Both the position numbers and the translations under genes were made by a program. The notes under the pieces are model-generated. The model saw only the letters and a list, made by a program, of their open reading frames with translations, was not told the origin of the DNA and did no database searches. Positions 39,905-47,984 of a DNA stretch of 64,000 bases are shown here, in pieces (the stretch's first letter is position 1; every line of letters begins with the position of its first letter). Source of the stretch: Pararhizobium arenae (GTDB lineage: Bacteria; Pseudomonadota; Alphaproteobacteria; Rhizobiales; Rhizobiaceae); NCBI RefSeq assembly GCF_001931685.1, contig NZ_MOOY01000001.1:186001-250000 (forward strand), read 5' to 3'.

Positions 39905-41258
39905 CATTCTTGTGGTAGATGACGAGGAGGATATCCGCGAAATCGTCTCCGGCATCCTGTCTGACGAAGGGCACGAGACCCGCACCGCTTTCGACAGCGA
40001 CAGTGCGCTTGCCGCGATCAGTGACCGCGTACCGCGTCTGGTCTTTCTCGATATCTGGATGCAGGGCAGTAAGCTCGATGGCTTGGCGCTGCTGGACGAG
40101 ATCAAGAACCGGCATCCCGATCTGCCGGTGGTGATGATTTCCGGTCACGGCAATATCGAGACGGCCGTCTCGGCCATTCGCCGCGGCGCCTATGATTTTA
40201 TCGAAAAGCCGTTCAAGGCAGACCGGCTGATCCTGATCGCCGAGCGTGCGCTGGAGACATCAAAGCTCAAGCGCGAAGTGTCGGAACTGAAAAAGCGCTC
40301 CGGCGACCCGGTCGAACTGATCGGCACGTCGGTCGCCGTCTCGCAGCTGCGCCAGAACATCGAAAAGGTCGCGCCGACCAACAGCCGCATCATGATCCAG
40401 GGACCGTCCGGTTCCGGCAAGGAACTGGTGGCGCGTATGATCCACCGCAAGTCGACGCGAGCCAACGGACCGTTCGTTGCGCTCAATGCTGCCGCGATCA
40501 CGCCCGACCGCATGGAGGTCGCGCTGTTCGGCACCGAGGGCACCTCGGGTCAGCCGCGCAAGACCGGCGCGCTTGAGGAAGCTCATGGCGGCATCCTCTA
40601 CCTCGATGAGGTCGGTGAAATGCCGCGCGAAACGCAGAACAAGATTCTGCGCGTTCTCGTCGATCAGCAGTTCGAGCGTGTCGGCGGCTCCAAGCGCGTC
40701 AAGGTCGATGTGCGTATCATCTCCTCGACCGCCTACAATCTGGAAAGCCAGATCGCCGAGGGCGCTTTCCGCGAAGATCTTTATCACCGTCTGGCCGTTA
40801 TTCCCGTTCGCGTGCCGGCGCTGGCCGAGCGGCGAGAGGATATTCCATTCCTCGTCGATATGTTCATGCGCCAGATCAGCGAGCAGGCGGGTATCCGTGC
40901 CCGCAAGATCGGTGACGATGCACTCGCCGTTCTTCAGGCCCATGACTGGCCGGGCAATATCCGTCAGCTGCGCAACAACATCGAACGCCTCATGATTCTG
41001 GCCCGCACTGATGGGCCGGATACGGCAATCTCCGCCGATATGCTGCCGACGGAAGTGGGCGACAGCCTGCCGAAGATTTCCGCGCAAGGCGACCAGCACA
41101 TCATGACGCTGCCTCTGCGCGAAGCCCGCGAAATGTTTGAGCGCGACTATCTGATCGCCCAGATCAACCGGTTCGGCGGCAACATTTCCCGCACGGCGGA
41201 GTTCGTCGGCATGGAGCGCTCGGCGCTGCACCGCAAGCTGAAGTCTCTCGGCGTCTGA
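39894..41258 (+). CDS. ntrX: Response regulator NtrX
   Basis: 454 residues: receiver domain with Asp53 (LVFLDIWMQG), AAA+ domain with Walker [15 protein letters not shown] and YLDEVGEMPRE, and a C-terminal Fis-like helix-turn-helix (GNISRTAEFVGMERSALHRK). The GAFTGA loop needed to engage sigma-54 is missing: the region reads VALFGTEGTSGQPRKTGALE. This agrees with reports that alphaproteobacterial NtrX does not act as a classical sigma-54 activator. Partner of NtrY. Confidence 0.95.
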   Translation: MAADILVVDDEEDIREIVSGILSDEGHETRTAFDSDSALAAISDRVPRLVFLDIWMQGSKLDGLALLDEIKNRHPDLPVVMISGHGNIETAVSAIRRGAYDFIEKPFKADRLILIAERALETSKLKREVSELKKRSGDPVELIGTSVAVSQLRQNIEKVAPTNSRIMIQGPSGSGKELVARMIHRKSTRANGPFVALNAAAITPDRMEVALFGTEGTSGQPRKTGALEEAHGGILYLDEVGEMPRETQNKILRVLVDQQFERVGGSKRVKVDVRIISSTAYNLESQIAEGAFREDLYHRLAVIPVRVPALAERREDIPFLVDMFMRQISEQAGIRARKIGDDALAVLQAHDWPGNIRQLRNNIERLMILARTDGPDTAISADMLPTEVGDSLPKISAQGDQHIMTLPLREAREMFERDYLIAQINRFGGNISRTAEFVGMERSALHRKLKSLGV

Positions 41259-41282
41259 GATACTAACCCCGGGGGGGCGGGC

Positions 41283-42146
41283 ATGACGAGAATAGCCTAT
41301 GTGAACGGGGCCTATCTGCGCACGGGCGAAGCCGGGGTCTCCATCGAGGATCGCGGTTTCCAGTTTGCCGATGGTGTCTATGAGGTCTGCGAAATCCGGC
41401 ATGGCTACATCGTCGATCTGACCCGGCATCTCGATCGCCTCGATCGCTCCCTGTCGGAAATCCGCCTTGCGCCACCCATGTCGCGCAAGGCGCTGGTCGG
41501 GATCATCCGCCAAGTGATCCGCCGCAATCACGTCAGAAACGGCCTGTTCTACATGCAGGTCACGCGCGGTGCGGCGCGACGCGACCATGTGTTTCCGGCA
41601 GCCCATACGCTACCGACCCTGGTCGTGACGGCCAAGCGCACCGATGCCGCGCTGATTGCCCGCAAGAATACCGACGGTATCCGCGCCATCACCGTGCCTG
41701 AAAACCGCTGGGACCGCGTGGACATCAAGACCGTGGGCCTGCTTTCGAACGTGCTTGCGCGTCAGGACGCGAAAGAGGCAGGTGCACAGGAAGCGATTTA
41801 TGTCGATACGGATGGCAAGGTGACCGAAGGCGCGGCCACAAATGTCTGGATCGTCGACAGGCACGGCGCCCTGCGGACCCGTCCGGCCGATCATGGCATT
41901 CTGCGCGGCATCACCCGCACGACCCTGCAGGATGTCGCAACCAAAATCGGGCTTGAAATCGAGGAGCGTGCCTTCACGGTGGAAGACATGCTGGCGGCTC
42001 GCGAGGTGTTCATCACCGCTGCAACCAGCATTGGCTTTCCGGTGGTGGCGGTTGACGGTCACACGATCGCCAACGGACATCCCGGCAGCACCGCGCAGAA
42101 AATTCGCGAAGCCTTTTTCGACGTTGCGGAGAAGACTTTGATTTGA
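41283..42146 (+). CDS. dat: D-amino-acid (D-alanine) aminotransferase
   Basis: 287-residue fold-type IV PLP enzyme: N-terminal YVNGAYLRTGEAGVSIEDRGF, GVYEVCEI, the cofactor lysine in RVDIKTVGLLSNVLARQ, the Glu in GKVTEGAATNVW, and ILRGITRTTL. The order and motifs match D-amino-acid transaminase rather than branched-chain aminotransferase, but the substrate call is by family resemblance. It may make D-glutamate or D-alanine for peptidoglycan. 24 bases after ntrX, before hfq, as in related genomes. Confidence 0.87.
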   Translation: MTRIAYVNGAYLRTGEAGVSIEDRGFQFADGVYEVCEIRHGYIVDLTRHLDRLDRSLSEIRLAPPMSRKALVGIIRQVIRRNHVRNGLFYMQVTRGAARRDHVFPAAHTLPTLVVTAKRTDAALIARKNTDGIRAITVPENRWDRVDIKTVGLLSNVLARQDAKEAGAQEAIYVDTDGKVTEGAATNVWIVDRHGALRTRPADHGILRGITRTTLQDVATKIGLEIEERAFTVEDMLAAREVFITAATSIGFPVVAVDGHTIANGHPGSTAQKIREAFFDVAEKTLI

Positions 42147-42256
42147 TACCAAATCCGGGGAGACACCGTAAAATCCATAGCTGGCGGTGTTCGGGGCATT
42201 AAAATCGTATAATCAACCGGTTAATCGGGACCGGCAAATAAGAAAGAAGCGGCGCC

Positions 42257-42499
42257 ATGGCGGAACGTTCTCAGAACTTACAGGACCTTTTTCTCAATAC
42301 AGTCCGCAAGCAGAAAATATCTTTGACGATTTTTCTTATCAATGGTGTGAAACTGACAGGCGTTGTCACGTCTTTTGACAACTTCTGTGTGCTTTTGCGT
42401 CGTGACGGTCATTCGCAGTTGGTTTATAAGCACGCCATCTCGACCATCATGCCGGGCCAGCCGATGCAGATGTTCGAGAGCGAAGAATCCGCTTCCTGA
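42257..42499 (+). CDS. hfq: RNA chaperone Hfq
   Basis: 80 residues. Both Sm motifs are intact: [20 protein letters not shown] and [20 protein letters not shown], and the Sm2 core [10 protein letters not shown]. The hexamer matches sRNAs to mRNAs. The C-terminal tail is short, as in other rhizobia. hflX follows within 14 bases, the conserved hfq-hflX pair. Confidence 0.97.
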   Translation: MAERSQNLQDLFLNTVRKQKISLTIFLINGVKLTGVVTSFDNFCVLLRRDGHSQLVYKHAISTIMPGQPMQMFESEESAS

Positions 42500-42512
42500 C
42501 AGGACACCTGAC

Positions 42513-43904
42513 ATTACCAAACGTGATACCAAATCGTCGTCTATCATCCCCGAGTTGGAAAAGCTCCGCGATGATATGCGCGCTCTCGTCGTCGTTCCGG
42601 TTCTGAAGAAGACCGGGCGACAGGCCTCGGCCGACATTACCGCGCCAACCACCACCCGTTCCGATGAAAGCCGGCTTGAAGAGACAATCGGTCTCGCGCT
42701 CGCAATCGACCTGACCGTTGTGCAGGGGCTGATCGTGCCTGTGGCGCAGCCGAAACCCGGTACACTTCTCGGCACCGGCAAGATCGAGGAGATCGGCCAT
42801 CTGCTGAACGAGCACAATGCCGGTCTCGTCATTGTCGATCATCCTTTGACGCCGGTTCAGCAGCGCAATCTTGAAAAGGAATGGAACGCCAAGGTCATCG
42901 ACCGGACGGGCCTGATCCTTGAAATCTTCGGCCGCCGCGCCTCCACCAAGGAGGGCACGCTGCAGGTTGAGCTTGCGCATCTGAACTACCAGAAGGGCCG
43001 ATTGGTCCGCAGCTGGACCCACCTTGAACGCCAGCGCGGTGGCGCGGGCTTCCTCGGCGGTCCCGGTGAAACCCAGATCGAGGCCGACCGCCGCCTGTTG
43101 CAGGAAAAAATCCTGCGACTGGAAAAGGAACTGGAGCAGGTGCGTCGCACCCGCCAGTTGCACCGTGCCAAGCGCAAGAAGGTGCCGCACCCGATCGTGG
43201 CGCTGGTCGGCTATACCAACGCCGGCAAGTCGACGCTGTTCAACCGCATCACCGGTGCCGGTGTGCTCGCCGAAGACATGCTCTTTGCGACGCTCGATCC
43301 GACTCTGCGCCGCATGAAACTGCCGCAGGGTCGTACAGTGATCCTCTCCGATACCGTCGGTTTCATCTCCGACCTGCCAACCCATCTGGTCGCCGCCTTC
43401 CGGGCGACGCTGGAAGAGGTTCTGGAAGCTGATCTCATCCTGCATGTGCGCGACTTGTCCGACCCTGACAATCAGGTACAGGCAAGCGACGTGCTGCGCA
43501 TTCTCGCCGATCTCGGTGTCGATGAAAAGGAAAGCGCAGACCGGATCATCGAGGTCTGGAACAAGATCGACAAGCTGGAGCCGGAAGCCCGCGAGGCGCT
43601 GGTTCAAAAGGCCGCTGCAAGCGAGAATACAGCCGCGGTTTCCGCATTTACGGGCGAGGGGGTCGACAAGCTTCTTGGCGAGATCAACACCCGCCTTTCC
43701 GGCGTCATGACGGAAACCACCGTTGTCCTGACAAGCGATAAGCTGCAGCTTCTGCCGTGGATTTACGAGCACACCATCGTCGATGAGCGCAACGATCTGG
43801 AAGACGGTTCGGTCAGCCTTGATCTTCGCCTGACGGCAGCCGAATCGGTGGAACTCGATCGCCGTCTTGGCAATGGAGTGAAGCCGCAGCCGGAAGACTG
43901 GTAA
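42513..43904 (+). CDS. hflX: GTPase HflX, ribosome-associated
   Basis: 463 residues from 42513. N-terminal HflX domain (LLGTGKIEEIGHLLNEHNAG, VIDRTGLILEIFGRRASTKEG), a coiled segment, then the G domain: G1 GYTNAGKSTLFN, G3 DTVGF, G4 NKID. In the family it splits stalled or hibernating ribosomes. The start is uncertain: the conserved-looking TKRDTKSSSIIPELEKLRDD has no ATG or GTG ahead of it, only an ATT at 42513 with aggac at correct spacing; TTG 42555 and ATG 42576 are alternatives. The long frame from 42363 overlaps hfq and is false. Confidence 0.92.
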   Translation: MTKRDTKSSSIIPELEKLRDDMRALVVVPVLKKTGRQASADITAPTTTRSDESRLEETIGLALAIDLTVVQGLIVPVAQPKPGTLLGTGKIEEIGHLLNEHNAGLVIVDHPLTPVQQRNLEKEWNAKVIDRTGLILEIFGRRASTKEGTLQVELAHLNYQKGRLVRSWTHLERQRGGAGFLGGPGETQIEADRRLLQEKILRLEKELEQVRRTRQLHRAKRKKVPHPIVALVGYTNAGKSTLFNRITGAGVLAEDMLFATLDPTLRRMKLPQGRTVILSDTVGFISDLPTHLVAAFRATLEEVLEADLILHVRDLSDPDNQVQASDVLRILADLGVDEKESADRIIEVWNKIDKLEPEAREALVQKAAASENTAAVSAFTGEGVDKLLGEINTRLSGVMTETTVVLTSDKLQLLPWIYEHTIVDERNDLEDGSVSLDLRLTAAESVELDRRLGNGVKPQPEDW

Positions 43905-43985
43905 CGTATGTCTGTCGTGTATTCGCTTTGTTAGCGGAGTTTGCTCCGCGCGCAAACGGTAGAAGCTGTGGAGGGATGGCTCTCT

Positions 43986-44531
43986 GTGGAAATGGACGAT
44001 CCGGACAGCTTTCCTTCGCTGGAATTAAAACGATCGAGGCTCATCTATCGAATAGGCTTGTCAGTGGTAAGCCTCGTACTTCCGTGGTTTGTTGTTAAAG
44101 CCGCTCAGGCAACTTTGCCGTTGTCATGGTCAATCAGTCCTGCCGGTTATGTCGTGGCTTGGTGCGTGATGGCTGCCGCATGTCTGGTTGCCATCTCAAA
44201 ACTCATATCCCTGATCGATTTCGAGAAGCCGATATTGGTGGTTGATAAGAACGCATTGTCTTTCTGCTGGCCCAGCACGAAAGTGCTGCCCTGGTCCTCG
44301 ATTTTAAAGATCAAGTTTTATGAAAGCGGGCGGTATCGACAAACCAAAACCGTCATTGTTGATCTGGCTGGTGGTACGCAGGCACGCTTTTGCCTGAACG
44401 GTATTGAAGGTGAGTCAGCACGGAACGTTTTCGACCGCATAAAAGATTATCATCGGGAGTTTGGACCGAAAACCGTCCAGCCTGCCGCCGATTATGACTC
44501 TTCCGCTTGGACCGGTATCGAGGATGACTAA
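43986..44531 (+). CDS. Small membrane protein of unknown function
   Basis: About 181 residues. Two hydrophobic helices (LSVVSLVLPWFVVKAAQATL and YVVAWCVMAAACLVAISKLI) are followed by a soluble C-terminal domain with strands such as PILVVDKNALSFCWPSTKVLPWSSILKIKF, reminiscent of small PH-like membrane proteins of the STM3941 type. No function can be given. Start GTG 43986 follows ggaggg; ATG 43992 is possible. It is convergent with mazG, their stop codons overlapping. GC content looks slightly lower than its neighbours. Confidence 0.65.
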   Translation: MEMDDPDSFPSLELKRSRLIYRIGLSVVSLVLPWFVVKAAQATLPLSWSISPAGYVVAWCVMAAACLVAISKLISLIDFEKPILVVDKNALSFCWPSTKVLPWSSILKIKFYESGRYRQTKTVIVDLAGGTQARFCLNGIEGESARNVFDRIKDYHREFGPKTVQPAADYDSSAWTGIEDD

Positions 44532-45367
44532 CGTTTCGGCAACTGTCGCTCAATAGCCTTCGCTGCCTGCCAAAGCTCTTCCATACGCTCCAGCGTCGCC
44601 GCTTCCAGGCTCTCTCCGCCAGCCTGCAATTCGGTTTCGATATGCGCAAACCGACGACGAAACTTGGTGTTGGTCCCGCGCAATGCCATTTCCGGCTCTG
44701 TGCCGACATGGCGGCCGATGTTGACGACGGCGAAGATCAGGTCGCCCAGTTCATCGGCAACCTTGGCCTTGTCGCCGCTTCTCAGGGCTTCCCGCAGTTC
44801 GGCCACTTCCTCCTCGATCTTGTCGAGGATCGGTTCCGGTTCTGACCAGTCGAAACCGACCTTCGCGGCGCGCTCCTGAAGCTTCAGCGCCTCGATCAGC
44901 GCAGGAAAGCTGCGTTGGACGGAGCCGAGATACCCCGCATCCGGGTCTTCCGGTAAGCAATGTTTTGCGCGCCTTGCGCGGCGTTCGGCTTTCTCTGCCT
45001 GCTTGATCTGATCCCATTGCAGCTTGACGGCCTCAGGCGTGTCGGCATCGGAGCGGGCAAAGACATGCGGATGGCGGCGGATCATCTTCTTCGTCACCGC
45101 TTCGACGACCTCGCCGAACGAAAAGGCGCCGTCTTCCTCGGCCATGCGGGCATGAAAAACCACCTGCAGCAGGAGATCGCCGAGCTCGTCGCAGAGATCG
45201 CCCATGTCGCCCCGCTCGATCGCGTCGGCCACCTCGTAGGCCTCCTCGATCGTGTAGGGCTTGATGGTCTCGAAGGTCTGGACGATATCCCAGGGGCAGC
45301 CGGTTTCGGGCTGCCGCAGGGTTTCCATGATTTCGATCAGGCGGCTGATGTCGCGGGAAGGCTGCAT
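44528..45367 (-). CDS. mazG: Nucleoside triphosphate pyrophosphohydrolase MazG
   Basis: 279 residues with two MazG repeats. The N-terminal one includes LRQPETGCPWDIVQTFETI, YTIEEAYEVADAIE and LCDELGDLLLQVVFHARMAEE (EExxE and ExxD metal ligands); the C-terminal one includes IEEEVAELREAL and VADELGDLIFAVVNIGRHV. It removes pyrophosphate from NTPs and dNTPs, a house-cleaning role. The deaminase gene lies immediately upstream on the same strand. Confidence 0.94.
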   Translation of the reverse strand: MQPSRDISRLIEIMETLRQPETGCPWDIVQTFETIKPYTIEEAYEVADAIERGDMGDLCDELGDLLLQVVFHARMAEEDGAFSFGEVVEAVTKKMIRRHPHVFARSDADTPEAVKLQWDQIKQAEKAERRARRAKHCLPEDPDAGYLGSVQRSFPALIEALKLQERAAKVGFDWSEPEPILDKIEEEVAELREALRSGDKAKVADELGDLIFAVVNIGRHVGTEPEMALRGTNTKFRRRFAHIETELQAGGESLEAATLERMEELWQAAKAIERQLPKR

Positions 45368-45371
45368 GATC

Positions 45372-45968
45372 TCAGTTCAACGGAATGTCGTTGCCGGATT
45401 TGCCGGACTGGTAGCTTTCGGAAAGTGAATCATACTGCACCCGGATACGGGCATCCTGCGCCTTCAATTCTGCCTTCACGGCCGGGTCAGCCGTCTCGAC
45501 CATGTCGCCGATCTTGGCCGAGTGCCAGAATGCGTTGTTGCGCGCATAACCGCCGGGCTCCAGCTTGAAGACTTCTTTCAGGATGCGCAGGTCATGCGGG
45601 ATCGCGAAGGCATCGCGCGAATCTTCGTGGCTGAAGAAATAGTAGAAATTGTCGAAACCGGCCCAGGTAATGGCCGAAAGGCACATGGAGCAGGGCTCAT
45701 GGGTGGAAAGGAAAATCAGGTCCTTCGTGTCCGGCTTTTCGGCCTTCTCGTAGAAGCGCTTCAGCGTATGCACTTCGCCATGCCAGAGCGGATTTTCCGT
45801 TTCGTTGTTGGTTTCGGCCAGAACCAGCGAAAGATCGGACTTGCGCAGGATCGCGGCCCCGAACACCTTGTTGCCGACGCTGACACCCTTTTCGGTAAGC
45901 GGCAGGATGTCATGCTCGATGACGGAAAGCAGGCGGGCGGCCAGATCGGCGGGTTCTGTTTGGGGCAC
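45372..45968 (-). CDS. Cytidine/deoxycytidylate deaminase-family protein
   Basis: 198 residues with the zinc-dependent deaminase motifs: WHGEVHTLKRFYE (His and catalytic Glu) and STHEPCSMCLSAITW (the PCxxC zinc ligands). HGE rather than HAE argues against a plain TadA, and the long C-terminal half after residue 120 (RDAFAIPHDLRILKEVFKLEPG) is unassigned. A free-base or nucleoside deaminase is likely. I start at GTG 45968 because aaggag lies 7 bases before it; the frame continues to 45995. Only 4 bases separate it from mazG, so they form an operon of nucleotide housekeeping genes. Confidence 0.82.
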   Translation of the reverse strand: MPQTEPADLAARLLSVIEHDILPLTEKGVSVGNKVFGAAILRKSDLSLVLAETNNETENPLWHGEVHTLKRFYEKAEKPDTKDLIFLSTHEPCSMCLSAITWAGFDNFYYFFSHEDSRDAFAIPHDLRILKEVFKLEPGGYARNNAFWHSAKIGDMVETADPAVKAELKAQDARIRVQYDSLSESYQSGKSGNDIPLN

Positions 45969-46204
45969 GGGAGACTCCTTGGATGGTGACAGCATTTAAG
46001 GGATATAAGTCAGGCGAGGCAACTGTGATCGATGTGTTGGGAAAACGTGTTGCTGCGTGGTGACAGCCGGTGAGATTTGCTCAATTGGAGGCGATGTCGG
46101 GTAAAAGAATACGCCACTGCCAAGCCATGAGAATTTCTGTTTCTTCAACTTCGCGGATATAAAAGAGATATTCTGAAGACCTGTAACAGGACCCTTTCCG
46201 GATC

Positions 46205-47656
46205 ATGAGCGAACAGCTGACCGTTTTCCCGGCCTTCTTCCGCGTTGCGCAGAAATGCGTGGCGGTTTTCGGCAATGGTGACGAAGCCTACGCCAAGGTT
46301 CGGCTGCTGATGAACACGCAGGCGCGCATCATCGTTTATGCGCAAGAGCCCGAAGCGGATTTCGCGACGTTCCTTGCGCAGAATTCCATCGAGACGGTCC
46401 TTGCCGCTTTCGCACCTTTTCAGGTCCAGGACGCAACGCTGGTCTTTGCGGCGACGGGTGACGCCGAGCAGGATCGCATCATCGTTGCCGCCGCCCGCGC
46501 TCAGAAAATTCCGGCGAATGCGGTCGACCAACCCGATTATTGCGACTTCCTCACGCCGGCCTTGGTCAACCGTGCACCTGTTGCCGTGGCCATCGGAACC
46601 GAAGGTACTGGGCCGGTTCTCGGCCAGATGATCCGCGCCCAAGTCGATCAGCTGCTCTCGCCCTCGCTTGGTCGCGTGGCTACATTGGCGCAGGCCTACC
46701 GCGGGGCTGTCGATCGGCTGTTGCCGAAAGGGGTTGCCCGCCGCGTGTTCTGGCACCGCTTCTTCTCAGGCGCTGTCGCCGACCAGATCGCGCTTGGCAA
46801 GGTTTCTGAAGCCCGCCGTGAGGCGACGAAGCTTCTCAAGTCCATGGAAAAGATTTCGGGCCATGTCTGGCTCGTGGGTGCCGGTCCGGGCGCCGAGGAT
46901 TTGCTGACGCTGCGTGCCCAGCGGGTGATGATGCAGGCCGATGTGCTGGTCTATGACGCGCTGGTTCCGCAGGCGATCGTCGATATGGGCCGTCGCGATG
47001 CGGAGCGGATTTCGGTCGGCAAGCGCAAGGGCTGCCATTCGAAGTCGCAGGAAGAGATCAACCAGCTGCTGGTTCGCCTTGGTCACGAAGGCAAGCGCGT
47101 GGTGCGGCTGAAGTCCGGCGATCCTCTCGTTTTCGGGCGGGCCGGTGAAGAGATGGCGGCGCTGCGCAATGCCGGTGTTTCCTATGAAATCGTCCCCGGC
47201 ATCACGTCTGCCTTTGCCGCTGCCGCCGATTTCGAGCTGCCGCTGACGCTGCGCGGCGTCTCGTCGTCGCTGATCTTTACGACCGGTCATGATCTGGCCG
47301 GCGATGTGCTTCCCGATTGGGCAAGGCTTGCGATTTCTGGTGCGACGATTTCGGTCTATATGGGCCGCACGGTTGCCGCTTCGGTTGCCGCGCGTCTGAT
47401 ACAGGCCGGGTTGCCGGCAGAGACGACGGTCGCCGTCATCGAGAATGCCAGCCGCGCTGATCGTCGCTTGCTGCATGGCACGCTCAGCGACCTGCCGGAT
47501 CTGGAACATCGCGACGAACTCACCGGGCCGGTAATGGTCATTATCGGTGACGCAGTCGCCGGTGCGAATTTCGAGCGCTCCGAGCCGCTGGTTCGTGGCA
47601 AGTCGATCAAGGGCGAAGCAGTGCTGCGCCAAAAGGAAAGCGAAACAAGGAACTGA
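46205..47656 (+). CDS. cysG: Siroheme synthase CysG
   Basis: 483 residues. The N-terminal half (1-150) is the precorrin-2 dehydrogenase/ferrochelatase domain; its Rossmann loop reads VFGNGDEAYAK rather than the usual GGG, and other canonical positions are altered (FAATGDAEQ, GTEGTGPVL). The C-terminal half is uroporphyrinogen-III methyltransferase with VGAGPGAEDLLTLRA, LKSGDPLVFGR and PGITSAFAAAA. It makes the siroheme needed by the sulfite reductase encoded two genes downstream. 236 bp of intergenic DNA precede it, where the operon promoter must lie. DUF2849 follows after one base. Confidence 0.93.
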   Translation: MSEQLTVFPAFFRVAQKCVAVFGNGDEAYAKVRLLMNTQARIIVYAQEPEADFATFLAQNSIETVLAAFAPFQVQDATLVFAATGDAEQDRIIVAAARAQKIPANAVDQPDYCDFLTPALVNRAPVAVAIGTEGTGPVLGQMIRAQVDQLLSPSLGRVATLAQAYRGAVDRLLPKGVARRVFWHRFFSGAVADQIALGKVSEARREATKLLKSMEKISGHVWLVGAGPGAEDLLTLRAQRVMMQADVLVYDALVPQAIVDMGRRDAERISVGKRKGCHSKSQEEINQLLVRLGHEGKRVVRLKSGDPLVFGRAGEEMAALRNAGVSYEIVPGITSAFAAAADFELPLTLRGVSSSLIFTTGHDLAGDVLPDWARLAISGATISVYMGRTVAASVAARLIQAGLPAETTVAVIENASRADRRLLHGTLSDLPDLEHRDELTGPVMVIIGDAVAGANFERSEPLVRGKSIKGEAVLRQKESETRN

Positions 47657-47657
47657 G

Positions 47658-47972
47658 ATGGCAGACAAGGTCTTGACAGCAAATCGCCTTTCGGACGGTA
47701 TCTCCGTCTGGCTCGATGCCGCCGGAAACTGGGTGGAGTCGCTGCAGGATGCCTTTGTCGCCCGTCATGCCGAGGCTGTCTCGGCGCTGGAGACAACAGG
47801 AAAGACGGCTTTTGCAGACAACAAGGTGGTTGACGTGAACGTCATCGACATCGAAGAAGTCGATGGTGTGTTGCGCCCGTTGCGTCTCCGCGAGCGTATT
47901 CGCGCGGAAGGCCCGACGATCGATTATGCAACCGGCTACAAGGGGCTGAGCGGTCCCGACCAGGCGGCTTGA
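47658..47972 (+). CDS. DUF2849 protein of the sulfite-reduction operon
   Basis: 104 residues. A small soluble protein (MADKVLTANRLSDGISVWLD, then DNKVVDVNVIDIEEVDGVLRPLRLRERI) found almost only between cysG and cysI in alphaproteobacteria. The biochemical role is not established; association suggests a helper of sulfite reductase, possibly in electron transfer or siroheme loading. Ribosome site aagga; 12 bases to cysI. Confidence 0.88.
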   Translation: MADKVLTANRLSDGISVWLDAAGNWVESLQDAFVARHAEAVSALETTGKTAFADNKVVDVNVIDIEEVDGVLRPLRLRERIRAEGPTIDYATGYKGLSGPDQAA

Positions 47973-47984
47973 GGAACAAACAGT

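Noticed and set aside
42363-42512. A longer hflX start overlapping hfq
   Set aside because: The upstream codons overlap hfq in another frame and translate to Ser/Arg/Cys-rich sequence unlike HflX.
43934-43949. A small hairpin (gcggag/ctccgc) downstream of hflX considered as a terminator
   Set aside because: Only six base pairs and no T run follows; not enough to call.
45969-46204. Possible riboswitch or regulatory RNA upstream of cysG
   Set aside because: I looked for SAM-type or other known riboswitch cores and strong hairpins and saw none; the gap probably holds only a promoter.
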